A stretch of 32,498 nt of DNA from Ectocarpus siliculosus (Eukaryota; Sar; Phaeophyceae; Ectocarpales; Ectocarpaceae), in the NCBI GenBank assembly GCA_000310025.1, contig FN649741.1, forward strand, positions 2,379,689 through 2,412,186, written 5' to 3'. This document shows positions 20,315 to 29,714 of the stretch, piece by piece. The stretch's first letter is position 1; each line of letters starts with the position of its first letter. The notes under the pieces are model-generated. The model saw only the letters and a program-made list of their open reading frames with translations, was not told where the DNA came from and did no database searches. A program made the position numbers and the translations under genes.

Positions 20315-20806
20315 ATGGAAGCGGTGGTCATCAGGTACAAGAAGCCATACAAAAAGTTGCCCGGGCTCTTCATTCGGTCGTTCGAGGGCGAACGGCCAGG
20401 TCGCACAGGAGACCCTCCTGACCAGTGTAGAGCGGTGTTCTCCAGTACACGCATCATCAATGTGTTCTATGTACGGGGTATTGTGGTGTGCTTCAGATCA
20501 TGCCTCAGATCACTACCTTCTCCTACCGATACACCAACACATCTCCCCAAGAAAAGCCTGTTTACAAACGCCTGGATTAATCTATATCCCGAGTATCAGC
20601 TGCTCGATCGGCCTCGCACACACCCATCCCATTGTGTCGACGCCGACATGAAGGGAGAGCTGCCTGTGATCATACGCAAGAGCCTGGAAAGACACACCAA
20701 TGAGACCAAGGAGGCCAAGCGAAACGGGCGTTATGTGTCCAGGCGAGATTGTGCTGTTGTTGTCACAGCCCACCTCGTGGTCATGATGGTTTTGCTTTGT
20801 CGATGA
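20315..20806 (+). CDS. hypothetical reading frame, uncertain
   Basis: An ATG-led frame of 163 codons. The second half (NAWINLYPEYQLLDRP, KGELPVIIRKSLERHTNE) has a more protein-like composition than its surroundings, and the C-terminus is hydrophobic (HLVVMMVLLC). I do not recognise it. There are no clear splice sites that extend it, so it may be chance. The TGA overlaps the ATG of the next small frame. Confidence 0.25.
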   Translation: MEAVVIRYKKPYKKLPGLFIRSFEGERPGRTGDPPDQCRAVFSSTRIINVFYVRGIVVCFRSCLRSLPSPTDTPTHLPKKSLFTNAWINLYPEYQLLDRPRTHPSHCVDADMKGELPVIIRKSLERHTNETKEAKRNGRYVSRRDCAVVVTAHLVVMMVLLCR

Positions 20807-20889
20807 CATTGTCGCCGCTATCGGTAGTGCTGTTGCTGCTGGTTGTTGCCGGATTGTGCTTGTTGGTTGCTGGGACGCAGTGGAAGTGA
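20803..20889 (+). CDS. 28-residue hydrophobic small frame, uncertain
   Basis: ATG at 20803 overlaps the stop of the preceding frame (ATGA). The peptide is almost wholly hydrophobic (MTLSPLSVVLLLLVVAG...), like a signal anchor. Part of it comes from a GTTGCTGCTGGTTGTTG low-complexity run, so chance is a real option. Confidence 0.15.
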   Translation: MTLSPLSVVLLLLVVAGLCLLVAGTQWK

Positions 20890-20929
20890 TTGGTGACGTG
20901 TGTTCGCCTCCTGTCCTTAGTATTCTTAC

Positions 20930-21147
20930 GCCATGTTTCGGCGGCCCTTGATTCACCGAGCTCTCGACGCTGCTCATGGTACAGGAAAAGTCTCCGCTCC
21001 TGTACGGAAATCCGGGAAACCCCTACACGTTTCTACGATCCGCCAGAGGCGACGGTGAGAGAGAGAATTCCGATCAATAGTCGGGACGTGGCCCGTACCC
21101 AGCTGGAGGAGTTACTGAACAGCAGTCTCGTCGACCTGGGACTCAGG
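20930..21147 (+). CDS. possible exon of an unrecognised gene
   Basis: An open frame here includes TRFYDPPEATVRERIPINSR and ends DLGLR at a donor-like CAG|GTTAGTG (about 21147). The composition looks protein-like. The left boundary is not clear and no domain is recognised. Confidence 0.25.
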
Positions 21148-21435
21148 TTAGTGGGCATGCGCAGTGCCACAAGTGTAGCCGTTGGCATACGCCTAATCCA
21201 ACCCTAAGCATTGCCAAAATTGGGAAGCCTGGAACCTGGTCCTACTTCGGTATGTTGTACCATAGTGGTTTCTGGAGGGAAAAGGCTGGTACGCAAGGGT
21301 CACACAAACGAAAGGCCAGGGACAACGTGTGGTTTGTGTTTACTTTCGGAATCAACTGCGAACTCAAAAGTACCTCACACAAATAACTCTGGCGCCAGCC
21401 TACTCGGGTCATGTACATTACTTGAACAAAATATG

Positions 21436-22615
21436 AATTCCCATGCGACCCCATGGGGACCTCATGGGACCTCATGAGAATTCGCGTGAGAAGTCTCATT
21501 GGGTCTCATAAGACGTCTCATGGTGTCCCATAAGACCTCTCATAAGAACTCCAGAGACTTCTCACGAGAATTCTCACGGGGTCTCGTAAGGCGTCTAATG
21601 AGACCCCATGAGATTTCACGTGAGAAGTCCCATGAGAGCCCATGAGAACCCATGAGACCTGATGAGAAGCCACGGGAACTCATGAGAGCCCATGAGAGCT
21701 CATGAGAAGTCATGAGGGCCCATGAGAGCTCATCAGAGCTCATGGGAAGTCGTGAGAACTCAGGAGAGCTCATGACAGCTCATGAGTGGTAATGAGCGGT
21801 CGTGAGCGCTGATGAGCGATAATGAGACGTGGTGAGCGGCCATGAGCGCTCATGAGCTATGATGAGCTTCCATGAGCGTTCACGAGTGTTCATGAGCGTT
21901 CATGAGCGCTCGTGAGCGGTCATGGGTGCTTATGAGCCGTAGTGAGCTATGGTAATGAGCGGCCGCGAGCGCTCATGAGGTGTTACGAGCGGTGATGAGC
22001 GCTCGTGAGCTGTGTTGAGCGTCCATGAGCGCCCGTGAGCGGTTATGGGCGGTCATGAGCCATGGTGAGCTGTCGTGGGCTTCCATGAGCGGTCATGATC
22101 CGCGGTGAGCTGTCATGCGCTGTTACGGGCGGCGATGAGCGCTGATGAGCGCTGATGAGCGCTGATGAGCGCTCATGGGCGGTTATGAGCCGTGGTGAGC
22201 TATCATGAGCGGTAATGAGCCATAATGAGCGCTGATGAGTGCTCATGGGCGGTTATGAGCCGTGGTGAGCTATCATGAGCGGTAATGAGCCGTAATGAGC
22301 GCTGATGAGCGCTCATGGGCGGTTATGAGCCGTGGTGGGCTGTCATGAGCGTTCATGAGCGCATATGAGCGCTCATGAGCGCTCGTAAGTGGTGATGGGC
22401 GGTTATGATCCGTGGTGAGCTGTCATGAGTGATGATGAGCGATCATGAGGTGTGATGAGCGCTCACGAGCAATCATGAGCGGTGATGAGCCATCATGAGC
22501 TAACCCTAACCGGTCATGAGCTCTCATGAGCTTTCATGAGCTGTCATAAGCGGTGATGAGCTGTCATGAGCGGTCATCACCCCTCATGAACGCTCATGAG
22601 ACGACTCACGAGGCG
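21436..22615. repeat. CATGAG minisatellite with exact 10-bp register
   Basis: From 21436 to about 21640 CATGAGA motifs are irregular. From about 21641 the unit is 10 bp (CATGAGAGCT, CATGAGCGCT and similar). After one short indel near 21950 the register is unbroken from 21971 to 22510: units NNNNATGAGC, 54 in a row. Between 22171 and 22380 a 70-bp higher-order unit (seven 10-mers, anchored by GCTCATGGGC at 22171, 22241 and 22311) repeats. Reading frames across it are artefacts. Confidence 0.95.
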
Positions 22616-22784
22616 CCTCATTTTGTCCGAATAATAATAGTGTACATGGTACCGCCAAGACGGTAGTGTGATCCCGGTAGTGGCGGATGGCCGCTACTGA
22701 CATCAGTGTGCCATAAGGATAGATATCAGGGGACACCAACCCTGCAACGGGCCATTGTTTCTCTTTCGGCACGGGTAAACAGCC
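22616..22784. other. no feature recognised
   Basis: Unique-looking sequence between the 10-bp array and the next tandem repeats. No gene is supported. Confidence 0.4.
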
Positions 22785-23460
22785 CACCGGTGGGGTGGTG
22801 GGGTGGTTAGTTAACGTTTAAACACTCCACCAGCGATATCTCGCTCGACAAGACTCCAATCAGCACAGGACTTTAACGAATGTGTTGCTGCGTTGCAGGG
22901 CTATCATTGGGCTCATCAAGAGGCCGAAATGGCACAGTTTTGTGGGTGCCACGGTTGGTGGGGAACATACTGCCGTTACCCCACTGGTGAAGTAGATAAT
23001 GTTATTGACCCCACCAGCTGGATCTATCTCCCTCTACAAGGCTCCGATCAACAGTAGGAGTGTGTGGAACATGCACACACACAGCACACAGCAGCGGGCA
23101 GCAGGTGAGGCGACCAGCCCATCAAGTATTCCCGCCACACAGCTTTACACACACCCAGTGGGAAGCAAACACCGCCTTCTCATTGGTGGGGTACATATGA
23201 TACATGTACATAGCCTTGCTTACCCAACCAGCTCTATGTCGTCATACAAGACTTCAGTCGACACAGGACATGCTCAACTGTGTTGCTGCGCGGTAGGGCT
23301 CATCGTGAAGCCCAAAGGGCTCCGTTCAGGTGCTACCGTGGCCGATGACATAAACTACGGATGTGCCCCACCGGTGGGGGAATTGTTTCTGTAGTTACCC
23401 CCCACCATGGACGTCGCACCTCTGTTACAAGGCTCCGATGGCCACACGAGAATGTGTAAA
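22785..23460. repeat. degenerate tandem repeat, period about 200 bp
   Basis: CAAGACT(C/T)CA(A/G)TC(A/G)(G/A)CACAGGAC occurs at about 22849 and 23248, with a poorer middle copy (CAAGGCTCCGATCAACAG) at about 23038 and another (CAAGGCTCCGATGGCCAC) at about 23428. TGTGTTGCTGCG follows in two copies, and CCCCAC(C/T)GGTG closes them. No shared open frame is seen. Confidence 0.6.
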
Positions 23461-25534
23461 GTTAGCGCACGCACAACATACAGCAAATACCTTTCCGAAA
23501 ACACCCCCAATACGCACGAAAACAATTAAGCTGTGTTTCCAGGCCCCCGGCTGTCGCACAAGCCGTCCTTTGGCCGAAAAAAACACATGTGGTGCTCGAG
23601 GTACGTCCAAGAATGTGGCCGCAGCACCAACCCGTCTGCGTCGTAAATAAGCCCATATTTACAACACCGCGCGATTCTTTCCGACACCTCAAATGGGCAC
23701 AAACCAAATTGGTGTGTTTCCACGGCCCCCAGCTGTCGCGCAAGCCATCATTCGACCAAAAACAACATGCGGTTGCCGAGATACGCTCAAGAATGCGGCT
23801 GCAGGACCACCTCGGCAGCGTCGCAAGTAAGGCATATTTACGACAACGCGCGAATCTTCCGAGAACACATCCAATCGGCACAAAACCGTCTCCACGGCCA
23901 CGGGCTGTCGCGCAAGTCTTCATTCGGCCGAAACCAACATGCGGTTGCGGCTGTGCATGTAGATCTCATGTTGCATTTCAAAATATGGCCGAACGAGGGG
24001 CAGGGTGGGTCGGCTACAATATCCACAGAGAAGAATATCCCCATCGCTGCATACAAACGATTGGCAAGCAGTTTCGTCAGCGCATTGGCCGGCGTGGAGC
24101 ACCCAGAGGTCCACGGGCGTTCGTTACGGAACGCCCCGACTAACAAAACGCCAAGCGTAAACCTCGGTGGGAGAGGGAGTGGGCGGCGCAAGCGAGGTAC
24201 CCCGTCTTTCGCGCGCGAACGTCAGCAAGAGCGTGCGAATCGAACGTGCTTCCGACGGTGCATTTGTTAACAGATTTTCCTTGCCTGTCACACTTGGTGC
24301 AGGTGTTTCTCCGAATGCCACCGAATCTGCCGCTAGTTTTATGGACGGAGGGAGTGAAATTTGTCAGGCCTGTTGCCATGGTGTCCAAATTTGTCCCGGG
24401 CATGGTACGATTTTGCCTTGGATCGTCGTGGTGGGTTCGCAGTATTTTCATAGCCAGTTCTTCAACAGTGTCGTGATCTTGAATTGCTGGAAATATAGAG
24501 TTTTGGCTTTAGATGGATATCGGTTTCCTCGACGAGGAAGCCTCCTCGAAGCTGACAGTGAAACATATACTTCTATGTGGCAATCACGCCCTGCAAAGTT
24601 ATCCTTCGGATTCGGTAGTACCAGAAATATATGTCTGGACAAGAATGAACGAGTGAAGTTCTCACGTAGGATTACAAAAGTGCAACAGAACGTTTTGAAG
24701 GAGTCCGGTCTCGGTTTCACACTGGAACTTGGGAATCCGAACGCCCTGCCAATAGATGTGGTAGGCAAGAATGAATTAATGAATGGATGAGTGAACTTCG
24801 TGAAGACCGTTTGTCCGGGAGTTCAATGTCTTCAAAGACCCAAACCTCTTTCCGTTGGGGTGTCACAGAATTTTGGTATAACTTTCACTCCCAATTCAAC
24901 GACCGTGTCGTGCTGCTGAACACGCGGGGTTGCGTTCCAGTACATATCGGTTCCCTAGACGAGTAACTTCCTCGCTTGCGCCCCCTACTCCTTCTGCCAC
25001 CGAGGTTTACGATTATGTCTTGTAATGTCGGGGCCGTTCCACAACGAACGCTCGTGGACCTCTGGGTTCTCCACGCCGGCAAACGCGCCGACGAAACTGC
25101 TTACCAATCGTTTGCATCAGCGATGGAGGTACACTCCTCTGTTGATAATGTAGTCGATCCACCCTGCGCCCTCGTTCGGCCTTATGTAGAAATGTAACAT
25201 GTAGGTCTACATGCATAGCGGAATCGACGTGTTGGTTTTGGCGGAATGATGGCTTGCGCGACAGCTGGGGGCCGTGGAAACACAGCAAATTTGGTTTGTG
25301 CCCATTGAAGCTGTTTCGGAAAGAATCGCCCGGTGTTGTAAATATGGGCTCATTTACGACGCGGCCGAGTTGGTGCTGCGGCCACATTCTTGGGCGTACC
25401 TTGAGCACCACATGTTTTTGGCCAAAGGACGGCTTATGCGACAGCCGGCGGCCTGGAAAAACAGCTCAATTGCGGTCGTGCGTGTTGGGGGTGTTTTTGG
25501 AAAGGTATTTGCTGTGTGTTGTGCGTGCATCAAC
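23461..25534. mobile_element. foldback-like element with long inverted arms built of tandem repeats
   Basis: The left arm (23461-24200) reappears inverted at 24965-25534, about 85-90% alike. Shared landmarks are the outer GTTnnnGCACGCACAACA, CAAATACCTTTCC, CAAGAATGTGGCCGCAGCACC, GCCCATATTTACAACACCG and the inner AACCTCGGTGG. The left arm carries three tandem units of about 172-182 bp (starts near 23542, 23724, 23896) and the right arm only two. Tandem units inside inverted arms are typical of foldback transposons. No convincing target-site duplication; TGTA lies near both ends. No transposase is recognised. Confidence 0.8.
24341..24790 (+). CDS. unrecognised frame in the centre of the foldback-like element
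   Basis: The frame from ATG 24341 to TGA has 149 codons; an upstream extension without ATG is also open. It includes CQACCHGVQICPGHG and LLEADSETYTSMWQSRP. I do not recognise it, and it lacks any DDE-type pattern I can see. It is the only sizeable frame between the arms. It could be a remnant gene carried by the element or chance. Confidence 0.25.
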   Translation: MDGGSEICQACCHGVQICPGHGTILPWIVVVGSQYFHSQFFNSVVILNCWKYRVLALDGYRFPRRGSLLEADSETYTSMWQSRPAKLSFGFGSTRNICLDKNERVKFSRRITKVQQNVLKESGLGFTLELGNPNALPIDVVGKNELMNG

Positions 25535-25548
25535 TGTACAACCGAGTG

Positions 25549-25900
25549 ACACTACAGTAGTATCCTCGCGGAAGCCAACTTGGCTTGCAAGCTCTGGTTA
25601 GCTCAAACGGAATCAAAACCGGAGGGGCGTTTTCTCTGTTTCTTGGGAGTGTGTGGTTTGAGTACGCGCCAATAGGGTACGTCATTGCAGAAGTTTCACC
25701 TCGACTTTGGAGTAGGAGATACTGTTATCACTGGAGCCGAACGAATCAGAGCATGTGTTGATGTTTCATTTGCTGCTCTACAAGAGTACGTCCGTCTGAT
25801 CTCGGCGAAGCTTGTCGGGTAACTCGCACAAAGGCTTTTATTCGGTCATTGTTGCGTTTCACCCGAACGGAGCATCTATCTGTAAGTACATCATCACTCC
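25549..25900 (+). pseudogene. decayed second copy of the PHD-like gene segment
   Basis: One frame reads SILAEANLACKLWLAQTES then KPEGRF, matching LEEANLACKLWVAQRES at 18263 onward, and soon hits TAG. The Cys-rich part of the first copy (CRGCCRVLHVDCSTC) aligns here to sequence without the cysteines. It begins 15 bases beyond the right end of the foldback-like element, so the two may have moved or been rearranged together. Confidence 0.6.
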
Positions 25901-26348
25901 TTCTACAAGTCGGTTATTCGAAAACCTCTATTCTGCAGAATGTGCCACCTTTGCGCGAGGCTCCACGTTTAGACTCTACTGGTTTCCTGAAACTGAGCCC
26001 ATGTTCCAAATTCTTTTCTAAAGCAGGCATCTATGTACTTGGGTTCTTATTCTTATTTGTACACCGACTGCTGCATGCCGAGGGCACAGGTCTTCGGTTT
26101 CAACGTTACACCAAGGGTACAAGAGTTTTATCGGGCAACGCCCTCCCCCGCTCAGTTCAAATGTGAATGCGGTTCCGAGCGCGAAGACCGGGTTCATGCT
26201 ATTGCGGGAAGTCCGTTGAACGACAAGGAGAGGAAACAGCACATGTTTGATGAGCTGGGAAGAGTAGGATGAAGGTCCAGAGAGATGTTTGAGGCATGGA
26301 ATTGGCAGGAGAAGGCGGTTGGTAACCGTATTGGTAGTACACGGGTTG
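25901..26348. other. no firm gene; one protein-like frame
   Basis: A + strand frame at 26033-26272 ends YRATPSPAQFKCECGSERED and more, with a plausible composition but no recognised domain and no clear splice sites. Nothing else is supported. Confidence 0.3.
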
Positions 26349-26434
26349 TGTTAAGAAGCACGATGACCACTAGACTAACTATTAGTCAGCTCATGAGCTG
26401 ACTAGTAGTCTAGTGGTCATCGTGCTTCTTAACA
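26349..26434. repeat. 86-bp near-perfect hairpin
   Basis: Outer arms 26349-26377 and 26406-26434 are 29 bases each and perfectly complementary. Inside is a perfect 22-bp palindrome (26383-26404) centred on CAGCTCATGAGCTG. The only asymmetry is five bases on the left against one on the right. It could be a small foldback insertion or a hairpin RNA precursor; sequence alone cannot decide. Confidence 0.9.
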
Positions 26435-26449
26435 AAAGCTAGTGCACGA

Positions 26450-26580
26450 GTCCGTTAAGCTTTCGTTCAAGCCATGAACACAACCCCCCAGGGTTGCCAT
26501 CCCTGTGATCAGCGCTATCTTGCCCGAAAATTCCATGGGTACAAGATGTGCATCGGCCTTATTTGCGAAGCCAATTTTTA
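26450..26580 (-). repeat. fragment repeated inverted at 28750-28880
   Basis: CCCCCCAGGGTTGCCA, TGTGATCAGCGCT, TCTTGCCCG and AAAATTCCAT follow in this order here. They occur in reverse complement at 28750-28880, next to the 5' end of the LINE remnant. It looks like another dispersed repeat that the LINE landed beside or carries. Confidence 0.65.
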
Positions 26581-27143
26581 CAGAATCTTTCTCCTCATAC
26601 ATCGGGCGCAAATCAGTTTTTTTGTCTGTGCACATGTTGTTGTTGGTGTTGTTGCCTTCACAAAACAACCGTTCCGTTCTCTCTACCAAATACCTTGTTC
26701 TGTCCGTACTACAGTCTAACACTTGACGCGGTCGATTCCCGTGGTCACAGGCTAACTTACCCGAAAGGGTATACGAAGGGTATACGAAAATAGAACGGCC
26801 CCGAAGGGTCCGCAAGTCAATAGAAATCAACGACAGATATTTTAGGACACTCCGTTCGCCTCTACACGCTTGCTTTGCGAGGTACCCATCGGCTGGACAA
26901 TAGAAAGAAATAAAAAAAATAGAAAAAGAAGATAGCAGATGGAACAAGGGAAAGAGAGAGAGAGAGAAATATCACAGAGAATGACACACGCCATAGTCAC
27001 TACCGCAGCGACAATCAAACTATCATACAGAACAACACAAGGCAACACAAAACAACACGACGCAAGGCGGGCCACCCGAGTCAGCAAATAAATGCACGTG
27101 GGGGGTTGTTGGTGCAATGGTGCAGTGCCGGGGGAGGGGAGGG
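26581..27143. other. no gene; low-complexity patches
   Basis: Contains GGGTATACGAA twice in tandem (about 26767 and 26778), a GA run (26950-26967) and an ACAACAC-rich patch (27032-27062). The minus-strand 172-codon frame has no motif and crosses the repeat fragment, so I do not call it. Confidence 0.5.
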
Positions 27144-27664
27144 TGTACTCATAGTCGCGCATGCCGTAGTCGTTAGACCATTGACCTCGCATCCCCACAA
27201 AGCCGGGACGGAGCACGCCGGGTTCTCACCGGGCCAGGCTCTCACATCACCAAGCGTGATTCGCCGTGAGGTATTCGGCGAGTCGCATGAAGGGTGCGCT
27301 GCATCCTCCTAAGGGTGTTCGGCATCTTGTGCTTACTTCCTTGCGCGGATGACAGCTGCGTATGACTTAATTTATTTTCTGGTGCTTTCACTTCCAGAGA
27401 CAGTTGTAAGCACTGTGTACTGCCTCAAGGGTGCTTGACCATTTTAACACAACATGGTGCGATCATCCCCCTTGCGCGGAGTGAGGGTTCTCGACGCCGC
27501 ACAGCATGATCTACTCGACCACCATTATGGTTACCGCAAAATAAAAAACAGAGGAAAAAAAAACCCGGTAACCTGGTTGCCGAGTTCACGAAGTGACTTG
27601 GCTTGTTTTACAACGTCGTTGCCAAGCCACGAAAACCCAACCCCGATGGCAAACACCGGGGGGG
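27144..27664. repeat. fourth copy of the G-run-bounded 550-bp repeat
   Basis: Same order of landmarks as the units at 9525-11313: ACTCATAGTCG, ACCATTGACCTCG, GCGAGTCGCATGAAGGG, GTATGACTTAATTTATT, one 66-bp-type end unit, then a G run. It is 16 kb away from the tandem set and alone, so the repeat is dispersed as well as tandem. Confidence 0.85.
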
Positions 27665-27704
27665 AGGTGCCGGGGGGGGTGGGGGGATAAGTCAATCAAG
27701 GGGT

Positions 27705-28753
27705 TCAATCCGGCACAGCATGTCGCGCCATTCGGTCCGCCTCTTCGCTTTTCCTGTCTTCCCTCGCCGTCTCGTCCGTCTGCTGCACCCCTCCCTCCCG
27801 AGTGGTTGTTGCCATGCCCGTGCTTTCGCCGGGCGTATTGTTTCGTTTGAGCGCTCGTTGTAGGCGAGCCTCCTCTTCCTTCTTGTGTCAGGAGGTCATG
27901 AACCTCTTTGCTCCCTGCAGTACCCCCGTATGCCCCGGTACACCCCGCTCCACCTTCGCTCCTTCCATCAAGTTGTTTTGGGGACTCCGAAGAAGCATGG
28001 CTCGGTGTCCGTAGATCCGTGCTCTGCCTCGAACATGTTGAGGTTGTCCTTCAGGCGGTTCTGCCAGTTTTGCTCCGGTTGCCCCCTTCCTGCCCCCCCT
28101 CCCCCCCCCACCAGCTCGCCAAGCATCAATCGTTTCGGGAGTCGCCCGTCTGGCGGCCTTGCCAATGCTCCCACGAACAGCAGGCGCCGTTGCCGAATAG
28201 TAGCGGCTTCCACGCTCTGGCACCCTACCCTCTTGGGGATCTGGGCGTAGGAAAGCTGCCGGTAGGTGCCCTTCTTGCGTTGGTCGAACTTGCAGGAGCA
28301 GCAGGTGATGATGTATCTTCCGCAACACCCGGTATTGTTCGGAACGTGGGGCCCATGTCATGCTGTGCCTCCATCGCCTCTGCCTAGAGAAGGCGAGTCG
28401 AGTCGGAACGCCTGTCGAAGAGCTTCTGACCGTATCTCCTGACGCATGCCCACGGCTGTTCTGCTCCGGTAGTTGATCTCCCGGGTGAGGTCGCCTTGTT
28501 CTTTGACGAGATCACCTTGGTACCGGAAATCAGCCGTCTGGGCGTACCACTGCCCTGCTGCCTCGATGATCAGCGGTGGCGGCGGGGGGGGCGGTGGTGT
28601 TGTTGTCTGCTTGGATTGCACCAGGAGCGTCTCCGTCTCCTCCGCTACCGTCAGCCCGAACTCCCCGAACACCACCTCCACGATGACGGCCATCATTCTC
28701 GCCAGCCCTTCGGCAGACCTCGATACAACGCCGGTGTCATCGGCATAGAGCAA
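27705..28753 (-). mobile_element. 5'-truncated non-LTR (LINE) reverse transcriptase remnant
   Basis: Minus-strand order: LLYADDTGVVSRSAEGLARM (28753 downward, with the YADD catalytic box at 28736-28747), GLTVAEETETLL, a poly-Pro insert from a G-run, FRYQGDLVKEQGDLTREINY, then in other frames MTWAPRSEQYRVLR, TIRQRRLLFVGALARPPDG, EAEHGSTDTEPCFFGV, HTGVLQGAKRFMTS, a TGA, and HKKEEEARLQRALKR to a stop at 27705. This is the C-terminal half of a LINE-type polymerase. It starts almost at the active site, which fits the usual 5' truncation. Several frameshifts and one nonsense codon show that it is dead. Confidence 0.85.
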
Positions 28754-28879
28754 AATAGGCTTCGCAAAATAAGCCGATGAACCTCTTGTACCAATGGAAT
28801 TTTCCGGGCAAGACACAGCGCTGATCACAGCGTTGGCAACCCTGGGGGGACGTGTTCGTGGCGTGAAAGAACGCTGGAC

Positions 28880-29430
28880 GGACTCAGGCACTGAAATGCA
28901 CTCACAAGCCACAACCTGCGCCAGTGGCACCACGGGAATGAACTCGCCGCTCCGCATGCCCCCTCGGCCCGAATCAACCACGTTCTCAGCGAGCCCGTCG
29001 CACGCCTGTGGTGCGTAGTAGTAGTGGACATATGAATGACCCAAATACATGCAGCGCGATACAGCGCTAAGAGGTTGGTTGTGGACAGGAAACGAACACC
29101 TCTTCGGCCTGACAAGCCTGACAAGCCACAAAGCTTCCAGTGGCATCAACACATACACACCGCAACCGTTCGCTCCGCGTGTGCAACCCGCTGACCCCTC
29201 CGTACATCCGAAATAATTGACTTCGGTCGCTGCCACTAACATCGCACAGCATCGCAGATAGACTACTGCAAGGTATTGAGTCGTCACCCTCGGCTCATTA
29301 CCCCCCCCTCCGTATCTAGCATGTAGAGTCTATATGCTGCAGAAGAATTCCTGCTTCACCGCAATATAATCATCAAGTAACGTCAAAATGGGAATGCCCC
29401 GCAGATCTTTCCGGGCTGCATCCTGTTGGC
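28880..29430. other. no gene recognised
   Basis: The long minus-strand frame that runs into the LINE starts here by chance; its first 160 codons have no reverse-transcriptase motif. A C run lies at about 29301-29308. Nothing else is supported. Confidence 0.45.
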
Positions 29431-29714
29431 TTAACCAATAGGAGGGCAGCAGCGATTGTGCACGGATCACCAACATCCGTTGTTAGTTGACGACGCAAAC
29501 TGACCACCTACGACAGAGTATGAGTCGTCGCAAATGCTAGCCGTTCCTCGAGTGTCTGTCGCCGACCCTTCCCTTCCTGTACCCGTCCCCTTGCGTGCGC
29601 GGAGACGACGTGATCTGTGCCGTGGCCTATGTACATAGAAACACGAAACACCTGAACCGTCCGACCATCCCACAACACGCCACACTCGTCATATGAGAGC
29701 AACGGCGACTATTC
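29431..29714 (+). promoter_or_regulatory. upstream region of cassette 3 with CCAAT box
   Basis: GTTGGCTTAACCAAT places a CCAAT box at 29435-29439, about 276 bases before the ATG, with GATCTTTC just upstream as in cassette 2. The middle part is less like cassettes 1 and 2 but keeps CTTGCGTGCGCGGAG and CTGTGCCGTGG. Confidence 0.45.

Noticed and set aside
21540-22246. Open frames rich in Ser/His/Glu repeats in the 10-bp array
   Set aside because: They follow from the CATGAG units; no start context, no splice sites and no non-repeat part.
26429-26947. 172-codon minus-strand frame
   Set aside because: It crosses the tip of the 86-bp hairpin and a dispersed repeat fragment, and has no motif.
28473-28780. 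Plus-strand frames over the LINE remnant
   Set aside because: Antisense shadows of the reverse transcriptase; the GGT/GGC run gives a spurious Gly/Val stretch.
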